A stretch of 64,000 bases of DNA, from NCBI RefSeq assembly GCF_029961145.1, contig NZ_JASBRG010000002.1:62001-126000 (forward strand). The letters are read 5' to 3'. The stretch comes from Pinibacter soli (GTDB lineage Bacteria; Bacteroidota; Bacteroidia; Chitinophagales; Chitinophagaceae). Positions 9,884 to 18,042 of the stretch are shown in pieces. Positions within the stretch are counted from its first letter, which is position 1. Each line of letters starts with the position of its first letter. The translations under genes and the position numbers were made by a program. A model generated the notes under the pieces. It was not told where the DNA came from and did not search any database. It saw nothing but the letters and a program-made list of their open reading frames with translations.

Positions 9884-11149
9884 CTACTGCACTACTTTCT
9901 CCATCTGCATGCTCCTCGAACCCTTCAGCAGTAAATGTGTATTGCCGAATTGTTGTTGTTGGAACCAGTCCCTTGCTTCTGCAGCATTTTGAAGTTGGAT
10001 GAAAGGATGTTTTATTTTGAGGAAATCTCCACCTACCAGCACCACATCTTTCCAGGAATATTTTTCTATCAGGTTAACTATGGAATGATGCTCCGCCAGG
10101 CTTTCTGCTCCTAGCTCTGCCATTGCCCCGAGCATAAGCACTTTATCTTTTGCATTCAGCTTCGCAAAATTTTCAATCGCGGCTTTCATGCTGCTTGGAT
10201 TGGCATTGTAGGCATCGAGAATAATATGGTTTGTACCCAATTCCATCATTTGAGAGCGACTGTTAGATGGAACATAGTTTTCGATCGCCGATTTTATTTT
10301 TTCTGCAGGCACTTTAAAAAACTCGCCAATTGCAACAGCGGATAATAAGTTGGGGAAATTATAATCGCCTACGAGGTGGGTTTGTATACGTTCAATGTTT
10401 TTTGTGGTAACGGAGAGGAATGGCTCGTTCTGTACAATACTTCCCCAAATATCTCCCGTTGTACCGTAAGTAAACAAATGAGGAATGCCTTTGCTCATTT
10501 CACGCAGATAATCGTAGTCCCACATTACAAACGCTGTTCCATTATTTACTCTCAGGTAATCATACAATTCACCTTTGCCCTTCTTTACACCCTCTACACC
10601 TCCAAAACCTTCCAGATGCGCCTTTCCTGCATTTGTGATTAGCCCGTGCGTTGGCAATGTATAGGCGCAGTAACCTTCAATTTCCTTTTGGTGGTTGGCG
10701 CCCATTTCTATCACGGCCATTTCAGCATCTTTTCCTACACTTAATAATGTAAGCGGAATGCCTATGTGATTGTTCAGATTGCCTTGAGTAGTATAAGTTT
10801 TGTAAGTTGTTGCAAGAACAGTAGAAACCAATTCCTTGGTGGTTGTTTTTCCATTGCTTCCTGTAATAGCAATGAATGGTATATTGAATTGCTGGCGATG
10901 ATGCCTGGCAAGTTGTTGCAATGCAGTTAAAACATCTTCTACAAGAATTGTCCTTTCATCAATATGGTATGTCGCATCATCTATCACTGCATAAGCGGCT
11001 CCTGTTTTAAGCGCATGCTCGGCAAATGTGTTACCATCAAAGGAAGTTCCTTTAAGCGCAAAGAAAATTGAATTCGGTGTAATCTTCCTTGTATCGGTAG
11101 TAATGGTAGAATGCTGAAGGTATATGTTGTAGAGTTGTTCAATGTTCAT
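9884..11149 (-). CDS. murF: UDP-N-acetylmuramoyl-tripeptide--D-alanyl-D-alanine ligase
   Basis: Adds the D-Ala-D-Ala dipeptide to UDP-MurNAc-tripeptide in the cytoplasmic stage of peptidoglycan synthesis, using ATP. The 421-residue protein has the Mur ligase N-terminal domain, then the ATP loop TGSNGKTTTKE at residues 96-106. The central motif EMGANHQKEIEGYC and the segment TNAGKAHLEGFG follow, then the C-terminal domain containing DAYNANPSSM. It lies downstream of gldJ, the neighbour also seen in Flavobacterium johnsoniae. A gldJ terminator (11265-11292) and a TATATTTG box only four bases from the ATG suggest independent, nearly leaderless transcription. Confidence 0.96.
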   Translation of the reverse strand: MNIEQLYNIYLQHSTITTDTRKITPNSIFFALKGTSFDGNTFAEHALKTGAAYAVIDDATYHIDERTILVEDVLTALQQLARHHRQQFNIPFIAITGSNGKTTTKELVSTVLATTYKTYTTQGNLNNHIGIPLTLLSVGKDAEMAVIEMGANHQKEIEGYCAYTLPTHGLITNAGKAHLEGFGGVEGVKKGKGELYDYLRVNNGTAFVMWDYDYLREMSKGIPHLFTYGTTGDIWGSIVQNEPFLSVTTKNIERIQTHLVGDYNFPNLLSAVAIGEFFKVPAEKIKSAIENYVPSNSRSQMMELGTNHIILDAYNANPSSMKAAIENFAKLNAKDKVLMLGAMAELGAESLAEHHSIVNLIEKYSWKDVVLVGGDFLKIKHPFIQLQNAAEARDWFQQQQFGNTHLLLKGSRSMQMEKVVQ

Positions 11150-11153
11150 GAGC

Positions 11154-11161
11154 CAAATATA
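11154..11161 (-). promoter_or_regulatory. Candidate -7 box for murF
   Basis: TATATTTG is a full match to TAnnTTTG and ends four bases before the murF ATG, so transcription would begin at or near the start codon. Confidence 0.5.
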
Positions 11162-11163
11162 AA

Positions 11164-11258
11164 TAATTGAATAACTGAATAACAGAATAATTGAACTTTA
11201 TAAACAAACGGCGCCGCACAAACTCAGTTATTCAGTTATTCAGTTATTCAGTTATTCG
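11164..11258. repeat. Inverted repeat of the TTCAGTTATTCAG word family
   Basis: A left tract of AATAACTGAATAAC-type words (11164-11193) faces a right tract of four TCAGTTAT words (11223-11258). The loop contains the palindrome GGCGCC. It separates gldJ from murF. Words of the same kind recur near 15040, 42345 and 63300. Confidence 0.7.
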
Positions 11259-11264
11259 CATAAA

Positions 11265-11292
11265 AAAAGCCATCCGTTTCCGGATGACTTTT
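11265..11292 (-). terminator. Rho-independent terminator of gldJ
   Basis: On the minus strand CATCCG and flanking bases form an 11-bp stem with one mismatch around a four-base loop, followed by seven T residues. It lies 20 bases past the gldJ stop codon. Confidence 0.9.
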
Positions 11293-11311
11293 CAAATATT
11301 GTAAACTGAAA

Positions 11312-12880
11312 TTACTTTTTACGATTGTTCTGCTTTCTTTGTTTGTACTCGATACCAGATTTTCTGCCGTTACCAGCTGCGCTACCCACGCGGTCCATTG
11401 CGCAACGGAAACCTACAGTGCTTGCGCTTTGCTCTTCTTCGAGGAAGCGGCGTGTACCAGGACTCAACCAGTAAGCTCTGTCATCCCAGCTACCACCTTT
11501 GATTACTCTTGAGTGATCGCTGATCAAAGTAGTTTTTCCATATCCGTAAGAAACACCAGCAAGGAGAGAGTCACCATCAAGATAGTTGATTACATCACCT
11601 TTTTGATAGTTGCGGCGTTTTTTAGCTTCTTCATCAGTTACATAACGGTATTTAATTCTACCAAGGCTATCTCTTTCAGGTTTACCGGTTGTCATGTCGA
11701 TGGTTTGGAAATGGTTACCGCGGTAAGAAGCCACATCATTTTCGTCAGTTGAAGATAATGGACGATAAACGTCTGCCACCCACTCACTTACGTTGCCAGA
11801 CATATTGTAAAGACCGAAACCGTTTGGATAGAATGAATTAACCGGAGCAGTGTAAACAGCGTTATCGTTCAAACCACCTGCAACACCCATGTTATCACCA
11901 GCACCTCTTTTAAAGTTAGCCAGGAAAGTACCTTGCCAGCTTCCGCGACGAGTATCGCGAAGACCATTTACGTTTTGGCTCCAGGAATAAACTTGTTTAT
12001 TTGTAACCAACTCCTCACCACGCTTCTTGTCATTCTTAGTAGGCATTGGGTTCTGGTTTACATAACCAAGAGCTGCATATTCCCACTCAGCTTCTGTCGG
12101 AAGGCGGTAATTTGGCAAAAGGATACCATCTTCAAAAGTTACGTTAGTACGAGGCGTTCCGTTTGGATTTTTAAGCGGATTGTTTTTAGAACGTGCGCCT
12201 TTACCGGGAGTTGCTTGGAATTCACCTAATAAATAAGATTTGGTGTTGAAGTTTTCCTGGCCAATACCCGAAACGTTTTTGATAGATTTATCGTTAATGA
12301 ATCCTTTTTGGATCAGCGCAAGTTCGTTTACGCGGTCAGTTCTCCAAAGACAGAAATCATTAGCTTGCTTCCAGGTTACACCTACTACAGGGTAATTATT
12401 ATATGCAGGGTGACGGAAATAATACTCAACCATTGGCTCGTTGTAAGCAAGCTCGCTTCTCCACACCAAGGTATCCGGTAAAGCTCCGTTTCTAACTGCC
12501 TGGTATTCGTCACCGTCAAAAACGGTATTGATCCAGTATAAATATTCGCGATAGTGAACGTTAGCCACCTCTGTTTTATCTATATAAAATGAGTTAACTG
12601 TAACACGTCGCGGAATATTGTTCCAATCACTCATCACGTCTTCTTCAGTAGCACCCATTGTAAAAGTACCACCTTGAACGAACACTAATCCGGGACCGCT
12701 TGGTTGTTCTTTCTCTAAAGCAACTTGATAACCGCCTTGGTTTTTATCATTATAGTTCCATCCTGTAACATCTGATTTGGCTTTTTTCTTGCCAAACAGC
12801 TTTCCATCTTTACAGGAACCAAAAAGTGCGGCACAGGATAGGAGTATCGCAAAATTTTTCCAGTTCATTTTGTATGCCAT
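11312..12880 (-). CDS. gldJ: Gliding motility lipoprotein GldJ (FGE-sulfatase fold)
   Basis: A 522-residue outer-membrane lipoprotein. The lipobox LFGSC gives a lipidated cysteine at residue 23, and the rest has the formylglycine-generating-enzyme fold (VFVQGGTFTMGATEEDV early, YRLPTEAEWEYAALG in the middle, VIKGGSWDDRAYWLSP and GFRCAMD at the end). GldJ is needed for gliding and for stability of other T9SS components. GldK has the same fold; I prefer GldJ because the neighbours are porV and murF, as around gldJ in F. johnsoniae, and no gldL/M/N follow. Here porV is divergent and porU is not between them. Confidence 0.85.
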   Translation of the reverse strand: MAYKMNWKNFAILLSCAALFGSCKDGKLFGKKKAKSDVTGWNYNDKNQGGYQVALEKEQPSGPGLVFVQGGTFTMGATEEDVMSDWNNIPRRVTVNSFYIDKTEVANVHYREYLYWINTVFDGDEYQAVRNGALPDTLVWRSELAYNEPMVEYYFRHPAYNNYPVVGVTWKQANDFCLWRTDRVNELALIQKGFINDKSIKNVSGIGQENFNTKSYLLGEFQATPGKGARSKNNPLKNPNGTPRTNVTFEDGILLPNYRLPTEAEWEYAALGYVNQNPMPTKNDKKRGEELVTNKQVYSWSQNVNGLRDTRRGSWQGTFLANFKRGAGDNMGVAGGLNDNAVYTAPVNSFYPNGFGLYNMSGNVSEWVADVYRPLSSTDENDVASYRGNHFQTIDMTTGKPERDSLGRIKYRYVTDEEAKKRRNYQKGDVINYLDGDSLLAGVSYGYGKTTLISDHSRVIKGGSWDDRAYWLSPGTRRFLEEEQSASTVGFRCAMDRVGSAAGNGRKSGIEYKQRKQNNRKK

Positions 12881-13297
12881 TTATGCTGGTTTTAATTTGT
12901 AATAGGTAATAACGCCGTTGATATCTAAATATTGTATCACTGCCAACTATTGTTGCAGAATTGCGAATATAAATACTTTCAACATTTTAACATTATAGTA
13001 ATTGTTCCGTTTTTTGCCTAACAAATCCTCTAATTACAACATCCATGCCCTTTTACAACAAATCTTAGCCTTATTCGTTAATCCTTATAATTCAGCGAGT
13101 ATTATTTTTGTACCCTCAAAAAATTACTTACCGTAAGTAGCTAGTTTTAATGAGAATACTGTTATTTTAGCCGCCGAATCATCCTCGTATTAAAAGCAAT
13201 TAATGAAATAAATTTTTACTTCAAACCCCTGAGGCACGATTTTTTGTATAAAAATGGCTTTGTTTCAGAATTCACTTAAGGAAAATAAAATCTATCA
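12881..13297. other. Divergent intergenic region between gldJ and porV
   Basis: This 417-base AT-rich gap must hold the promoters of both genes. I see an ACTTAC/GTAAGT dyad with a one-base centre (about 13126-13138) and a TATTTTTG box at 13103-13110 directed at porV. No small reading frame, tRNA or long repeat is evident. Confidence 0.6.
13103..13110 (+). promoter_or_regulatory. Candidate -7 box for porV
   Basis: TATTTTTG matches TAnnTTTG but lies 187 bases before the porV ATG and lacks an obvious -33 TTG. If used, the transcript would have a long leader including the ACTTAC/GTAAGT dyad. Confidence 0.3.
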
Positions 13298-14449
13298 ATG
13301 AAAAAAGCATTGAAATTAATTGTTACAGTCGCGACAGTTTTTAGTGTTAGTTATGCAAATGCGCAAACAGAACCAATAAATGTAACCACTACAGCGGTAC
13401 CGTTCCTGCGTATTTCACCGGAGGCAAGAGCAGGAGGGATGGGCGAAACAGGCATCGCGACCGCACCTGAAGCAAATGCTAACTTTTGGAACCTGGCCAA
13501 AACACCGTTTAATGAGAGCAAAACAGGCATTTCGTTAAACTATACACCATGGCTTAAAAAGCTTGGTCTTAACGATGTATATCTCGCTACACTTGGCGGT
13601 TACCACAAGCTTGATGATAACCAGGCACTTACATTCTCTATGAGATATTTTAATCTGGGAAACATTCAGTTTGTAAACGAAAACCAACAGGAACTTGGGA
13701 ACTACAGGCCACGCGAATTCTGTTTTGACGCCGGCTACTCACGCAAACTTTCTGAAAAGATAGGCATGGGCCTTGCTTTGAGATATATCAACTCTAAGCT
13801 TGCAAGCGGCGACGTTTTGGGAAATGGCACCAATTATAAAGCAGCTAGCACAGTTGCAGCGGACCTCTCATTCTACTATAATGGACTTAACGCCGAAACA
13901 GGCGAAGGTTTTACGGCTGGAGCTACCCTTACAAACCTTGGCGGTAAAGTTTCTTATACTAGCGATGCAAATAAAAAAGACTTTATTCCAGCAAATCTCG
14001 GTATAGGCGGTGCCTACACAAAAGTGTTTGACGAAGCCAACAAAATAACTTTCGCACTGGATTACAATAAATTATTGGTTCCATCCTTTCCGCTTGACAG
14101 TGCGGGAAGAGAAGATTATAAAACCACCTCGTCAATCAGTGGCTGGGGAAAATCTTTTGGTGACTGGCCAGGGGCGAGCAATATCTCAGCAGGTATAGAA
14201 TATAGCTACCAGAGCCAGTTCTTTGTGCGTACAGGCTATTTTTACGAAACAAAAGAAGCAGGCGACAGAAAATACTTTACAGTTGGTGCAGGCTTGAAAT
14301 ACAATGTATTTGGACTTAACTTCTCCTACATCATTCCGTCAGGAAGCGGTGTAAACCAAAATCCGTTGTCTAACACACTTCGCTTTGGTCTTACATTTGA
14401 CCTTGATCCGACTACAAACGGAAGCGAGAACGCAAGCACCACTGAATAA
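13298..14449 (+). CDS. porV: Type IX secretion outer-membrane protein PorV (LptO)
   Basis: A 383-residue FadL-like beta-barrel with a signal peptide ending at SYANAQ. The family's N-terminal segment is clear: VPFLRISPEARAGGMGETG followed by NFWNLAKTPF. PorV shuttles folded T9SS cargo from the translocon to the attachment complex, where PorU cleaves the sorting domain. It should therefore serve the PKD, lamin-tail and type A CTD proteins encoded nearby. It stands alone on the plus strand, opposite gldJ; the porU gene that commonly accompanies it is not in this window. A word-repeat palindrome follows before ispF. Confidence 0.93.
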   Translation: MKKALKLIVTVATVFSVSYANAQTEPINVTTTAVPFLRISPEARAGGMGETGIATAPEANANFWNLAKTPFNESKTGISLNYTPWLKKLGLNDVYLATLGGYHKLDDNQALTFSMRYFNLGNIQFVNENQQELGNYRPREFCFDAGYSRKLSEKIGMGLALRYINSKLASGDVLGNGTNYKAASTVAADLSFYYNGLNAETGEGFTAGATLTNLGGKVSYTSDANKKDFIPANLGIGGAYTKVFDEANKITFALDYNKLLVPSFPLDSAGREDYKTTSSISGWGKSFGDWPGASNISAGIEYSYQSQFFVRTGYFYETKEAGDRKYFTVGAGLKYNVFGLNFSYIIPSGSGVNQNPLSNTLRFGLTFDLDPTTNGSENASTTE

Positions 14450-14456
14450 TTTTCTA

Positions 14457-14548
14457 ATTGAGAGTTGACAATGGAGAGTTGAGAGTTAATGGCTCAGCTC
14501 TCCATTTTCTTTTCATACCTTTCAACTCTCAATTCTCAACTCTCAACT
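14457..14548. repeat. Inverted repeat of the GAGAGTTGA word family
   Basis: GAGAGTTGA-type words at 14459-14488 face TCAACTCTC-type words at 14521-14548. The loop holds CTCTCCATT, itself complementary to the left arm. It fills the porV-ispF gap. Confidence 0.75.
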
Positions 14549-14555
14549 AAATTAA

Positions 14556-15038
14556 ATGTCTTACAGAATAGGCTTCGGCATCGACTTTCATCAATTGGTA
14601 GAAGGCAGGGATCTTTGGATCGGTGGGATTAAAATCCCTCACACAAAAGGCGCACTGGGCCACAGTGATGCAGATGTTTTACTACATGCCATCTGCGATG
14701 CTATGCTTGGGGCCTTGAGCCTTGGTGACATCGGCATTCATTTTCCCAACACAGACGAGAAATACAAAAACATCGACAGCAAAATTCTTTTGCAAGAAAC
14801 CTTCAAACTCATTTCCGACAAGGGTTATGAGATTGTAAACATCGATAGCAGCCTTTGCCTGGAAGCTCCCAAAATAAAAAAGTACTCCGGCGAAATGCGC
14901 GAAACCATTGCCCGTATTCTTAATCTTTCCATTGACGATGTATCTATAAAAGCCACTACCACAGAAACAATGGGTTTTGTTGGCAGAGAAGAGGGACTGG
15001 TGGCGTATGCAAATGTGCTTTTAAAGAAAAAAAATTGA
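14556..15038 (+). CDS. ispF: 2-C-methyl-D-erythritol 2,4-cyclodiphosphate synthase
   Basis: Fifth-step enzyme of the non-mevalonate isoprenoid pathway; it cyclises CDP-methylerythritol phosphate and releases CMP. At 160 residues it has the normal length. The metal ligands are D10 and H12 in GFGIDFHQL and H44 in ADVLLHAICDA. The other family motifs are GALGHSDAD and the C-terminal KATTTETMGFVGREEG. It is the first gene of a same-strand run of cell-envelope and nucleotide genes, but a repeat separates it from dut, so co-transcription is uncertain. Confidence 0.97.
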   Translation: MSYRIGFGIDFHQLVEGRDLWIGGIKIPHTKGALGHSDADVLLHAICDAMLGALSLGDIGIHFPNTDEKYKNIDSKILLQETFKLISDKGYEIVNIDSSLCLEAPKIKKYSGEMRETIARILNLSIDDVSIKATTTETMGFVGREEGLVAYANVLLKKKN

Positions 15039-15114
15039 ATAACTGATCATTGAATAATTGCAGTTCTAATGCAGACTTTCCTCAATTATTCAATGATTCA
15101 ATGGTTCAATGATT
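15037..15114. repeat. Inverted repeat of the TTGAATAATTG word family
   Basis: TTGAATAACTGATCATTGAA (15037-15056) faces CAATTATTCAATGATTCAAT (15083-15102). The repeat directly abuts the dut -7 box. Confidence 0.7.
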
Positions 15115-15122
15115 TACTTTTG
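15115..15122 (+). promoter_or_regulatory. Candidate -7 box for dut
   Basis: TACTTTTG fits TAnnTTTG and ends five bases before the dut ATG, implying a leaderless or near-leaderless transcript. Confidence 0.5.
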
Positions 15123-15127
15123 CTCAC

Positions 15128-15568
15128 ATGTCATTACAGGTAAAAATCATCAACCAGTCAACCAATCCCTTGCCGCATTATGCCACTTCCGGCTCTTCAG
15201 GCATGGATATCAGAGCAAATCTAGAGTCGCCAATTACTTTACAACCGCTCGAGCGAACCCTTGTTCCTACTGGTTTGTTTATCGAACTGCTGGAAGGGTT
15301 CGAGGCCCAAATAAGACCAAGAAGCGGGCTTGCCATTAAACAAGGCATCACTTGCCTGAACACTCCGGGAACCATCGACGCAGATTATCGCGGTGAAATA
15401 AAAGTAATCCTCATCAATCTTTCTAAAGAAGAACAATTGATTCAACATGGGGACAGGATTGCCCAAATGGTGATCCAGAAAGTGGAGCAGGTAAGCTGGC
15501 ATGAAGTTGAAGCATTATCTGAGACGGAGAGAAATGCGGGCGGTTTTGGTCACACAGGTAAAATTTAA
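15128..15568 (+). CDS. dut: Deoxyuridine 5'-triphosphate nucleotidohydrolase (dUTPase)
   Basis: Hydrolyses dUTP to dUMP and pyrophosphate, keeping uracil out of DNA and feeding dTMP synthesis. All five trimeric dUTPase motifs are present: SSGMDIRA (23-30), PRSGLA (64-69), [13 protein letters not shown] (78-90), GDRIAQMV (108-115) and the flexible C-terminal arm GGFGHTGKI. The 146-residue length is standard. It is followed after about 65 bases by a DUF4292 lipoprotein gene on the same strand. Confidence 0.97.
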   Translation: MSLQVKIINQSTNPLPHYATSGSSGMDIRANLESPITLQPLERTLVPTGLFIELLEGFEAQIRPRSGLAIKQGITCLNTPGTIDADYRGEIKVILINLSKEEQLIQHGDRIAQMVIQKVEQVSWHEVEALSETERNAGGFGHTGKI

Positions 15569-15633
15569 TCTGTGTAAAACATCTTGCCATGCACGAACCT
15601 TTTGCAATTACGTCCAACTTTAAAAAGTATCTG

Positions 15634-16452
15634 ATGAAATTTTTTTCGCCTCTATTACTGGCAGCCGGCATTATTACAATCATTAGCTGTCACTCCACCA
15701 GGAAGATCAACACAGCATTGTCAAAAAAAGACACGACACAAATGGTCGTAGTGAAAGACATTCACAACGACTCCCTCGATTTTATAAAACAGACGCTGCA
15801 TGCACTTGACTCCAGCAGAATTAATTTTAGTACATTCTCTGCAAAAGTAAAAGTGGACGTATGGGACAAAGATGGCAAAAAGCCAGACCTTACGGTTTTC
15901 ATCCGAATGAAAAAAGACAGTATTATCTGGCTTTCCGTAAATGCTACTGTTTTCAGCTATGAGGCCTATCGTATAGTGATTACACCCGATAGCGTAAAGA
16001 TGTTGAATAAGCAAGATAAGGTAGTGGAACTACGTTCAGTTAGCTATTTGCAAGAGCTTTCGCATTTGCCGCTGAAATTTTCAACGATGCAGGACCTGCT
16101 TGTTGGCAATCCAATATTTGTTGACTCAAATGTTGTTTCTTACAAAAAGAATCCTGATAACGTTACGATGTTAATTGTTGGATCTCTTTTCAAAAATCTG
16201 CTTACTATCAAAAACAATTTGAACGTTGTAAGCAATAGCAAGATGGATGATGTAGACCCGGCGCGTAATCGCACTTGTAACATTAGTTATGGCAATTATG
16301 AAAAATGGGATTCAAAAAACTTTCCAAAATTCAGAGAAATTTCTGTTGTTGAAAAGTCTAAGATCGACGTCCAGATGGACTTTAAACAATATAGCTTTAA
16401 CGAAATTTTAAGCTACCCTTTCAGCATCCCGAAAAATTATAAGGCGCAATAA
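15634..16452 (+). CDS. DUF4292 family lipoprotein
   Basis: I place the start at the methionine of MKFFSPLLLAAG because a lipoprotein signal with lipobox TIISC follows directly; an upstream ATG at 15589 would add 15 non-signal residues. The 272-residue protein has the DUF4292 core: NFSTFSAKVKVDVWDK, then FIRMKKDSIIWLSVNA, then LVGNPIFVD. The pattern resembles LolA/LolB-type hydrophobic-ligand folds, but that is inference. It sits directly upstream of the EnvC-like genes, so a role in envelope assembly is plausible. Confidence 0.85.
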   Translation: MKFFSPLLLAAGIITIISCHSTRKINTALSKKDTTQMVVVKDIHNDSLDFIKQTLHALDSSRINFSTFSAKVKVDVWDKDGKKPDLTVFIRMKKDSIIWLSVNATVFSYEAYRIVITPDSVKMLNKQDKVVELRSVSYLQELSHLPLKFSTMQDLLVGNPIFVDSNVVSYKKNPDNVTMLIVGSLFKNLLTIKNNLNVVSNSKMDDVDPARNRTCNISYGNYEKWDSKNFPKFREISVVEKSKIDVQMDFKQYSFNEILSYPFSIPKNYKAQ

Positions 16453-16536
16453 GCGTTAAACTTTTATATTTGATCAAATGGGGCAGTAATGCCCTTTTTG
16501 ACCTTATTCAGTGCTAAACCGCCATAAATTCAAAGC

Positions 16537-17937
16537 ATGACTAAACCATATTTTCTTTTAATAGCCATTCTTTTAACGGTCAATTGCATTGCGCAAAATC
16601 CTACCAGTGCAGATCTTAAGAAAAAACAAGCTGATATTCAAAACGAGATCGACGACTTGCGTAAATCTCTTGACGAAACCAAAAAGTATAAAAAAGAAAG
16701 TCTTGGTCAACTCGCTTTAATTCAAAAAAAGTTGCGACTACGTGAGCAACAGGTTGCACTTGTAAACCAACAGATCAATTCCATACAGGGCACCATCAAT
16801 CAAAATTGGAGAGAAATCGTAAAGCTTCGTGGGGAACTTGATACGCTGAAAATTCAATATGAAAAAAGCGTTGTATATGCTTACAAAAACAGAAGCAACT
16901 ACGATTTCCTGAACTTTCTTTTTTCTGCTTCCAGTTTTAATGATGCTCTGAAAAGAGTAGCGTACTTAAAATCGTATCGAGCTTACAGAGAGCAACAAGC
17001 AGAAAACTATCGCACAACGCAGGAACTGTTACAACAGAAAATATCCAACCTCAACGATAACAAAAAACAAAAGAATGAAGCGCTTGAGGAACAAACCAAA
17101 CAAAGGGCTGTTCTTGAAGAAGATAAGAAAGAGCAGGACGTTGTAGTAAACAAGTTAAAGACGAGAGAAAAGGAACTCAACAAAGACATGAACGACAAAC
17201 GCAAGCAGGATATTGCTTTGCGTAATGCTATTAACGCGGCCATTCGTCGCGAAATTGACGCGGCAAGAAAGAAGGCAATGGCCGAAGAAGCAGCAGCAAA
17301 AAAAGCGGCAGAAGCTAAAAGACTCGCGGACGCTGAGGCTGCCAAAAAAGCTGCGGATATTGCAAAAGCCAACAACGCTTCAAAGAATAACGCACCAACT
17401 ACCACGGCAAACCCACCGGCAACAAACAATGCCGCTACAACAGTGCCGGCTACAACAGCACCTGTAAAACCAAAGCCTTCAAATAACTACAACTCTCTTG
17501 ACAGGGAAGAAACAAAAGCAATGTCTGAAAGTTTTGAAAAGAACAAAGGCAATCTTCCATGGCCAATGTCATCCGGCGTAGTGGTTATGCATTTTGGCAA
17601 ACAAAACTATGGCGGTCTCGTTACATATGATAACCCGGGCATTACTATTGAGGCAGGCACAGGAAGTACTGTAAAAGCAGTGTTTGATGGTGAAGTACTG
17701 GCAGTAACGTCAGTTGGGCCGGTTGAGGCGGTAATCATTCAACACGGGAAATATATTACTTCATATAGTAACCTTTCATCCACTTCCGTTTCAAAAGGAC
17801 AAACGATAAAAATGGGACAAGTGATAGGCAAACTTGCAGAGAAAGATGACAATAGAGGCGAACTTGAATTCCTTATCACAAACGTAATCTCAAACGAAAG
17901 ATCTGTGAATCTTGATCCGGAAAAATGGCTGCGATAA
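16537..17937 (+). CDS. EnvC-like murein hydrolase activator, copy 1
   Basis: A 466-residue periplasmic protein: signal peptide ending at NCIAQ, a long charged coiled coil (about 22-260), an Ala/Lys- and Thr/Pro-rich linker (about 255-325) and a C-terminal LytM/M23 domain from about 345. The LytM domain lacks the zinc ligands: the usual HxxxD region reads YDNPGITIEAG and the HLHFE motif reads ELEFLI. It should therefore regulate amidases at division sites, as EnvC does, and not cut peptidoglycan itself. A close paralogue follows immediately downstream. Confidence 0.88.
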   Translation: MTKPYFLLIAILLTVNCIAQNPTSADLKKKQADIQNEIDDLRKSLDETKKYKKESLGQLALIQKKLRLREQQVALVNQQINSIQGTINQNWREIVKLRGELDTLKIQYEKSVVYAYKNRSNYDFLNFLFSASSFNDALKRVAYLKSYRAYREQQAENYRTTQELLQQKISNLNDNKKQKNEALEEQTKQRAVLEEDKKEQDVVVNKLKTREKELNKDMNDKRKQDIALRNAINAAIRREIDAARKKAMAEEAAAKKAAEAKRLADAEAAKKAADIAKANNASKNNAPTTTANPPATNNAATTVPATTAPVKPKPSNNYNSLDREETKAMSESFEKNKGNLPWPMSSGVVVMHFGKQNYGGLVTYDNPGITIEAGTGSTVKAVFDGEVLAVTSVGPVEAVIIQHGKYITSYSNLSSTSVSKGQTIKMGQVIGKLAEKDDNRGELEFLITNVISNERSVNLDPEKWLR

Positions 17938-17938
17938 A

Positions 17939-18021
17939 GTTGATTGTTGTTGGTTGTTAGTTGTTAGACCTCATGTGCATCTTTCCCGCTAACAACTAAC
18001 AACCATCAACCACAACACTAA
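17939..18021. repeat. Inverted repeat of the GTTGTTAG word family
   Basis: GTTGGTTGTTAGTTGTTAG (17949-17967) faces CTAACAACTAACAACCATCAAC (about 17991-18012). It lies between the two EnvC-like paralogues. Confidence 0.7.
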
Positions 18022-18042
18022 TTCCTGCCAACTTACCAGACC

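Noticed and set aside
11312-12880. Calling this gene gldK instead of gldJ
   Set aside because: The fold is shared, but the neighbours are porV and murF, and gldL, gldM and gldN do not follow.
17007-17429. Long antisense open frames in the EnvC-like genes
   Set aside because: They are shadows of the Lys/Ala-rich coiled coil and show no family features; the sense frames have signal peptides and known domains.
16537-17937. Active M23 peptidase
   Set aside because: The zinc ligands are missing in both paralogues, so an activator role fits better.
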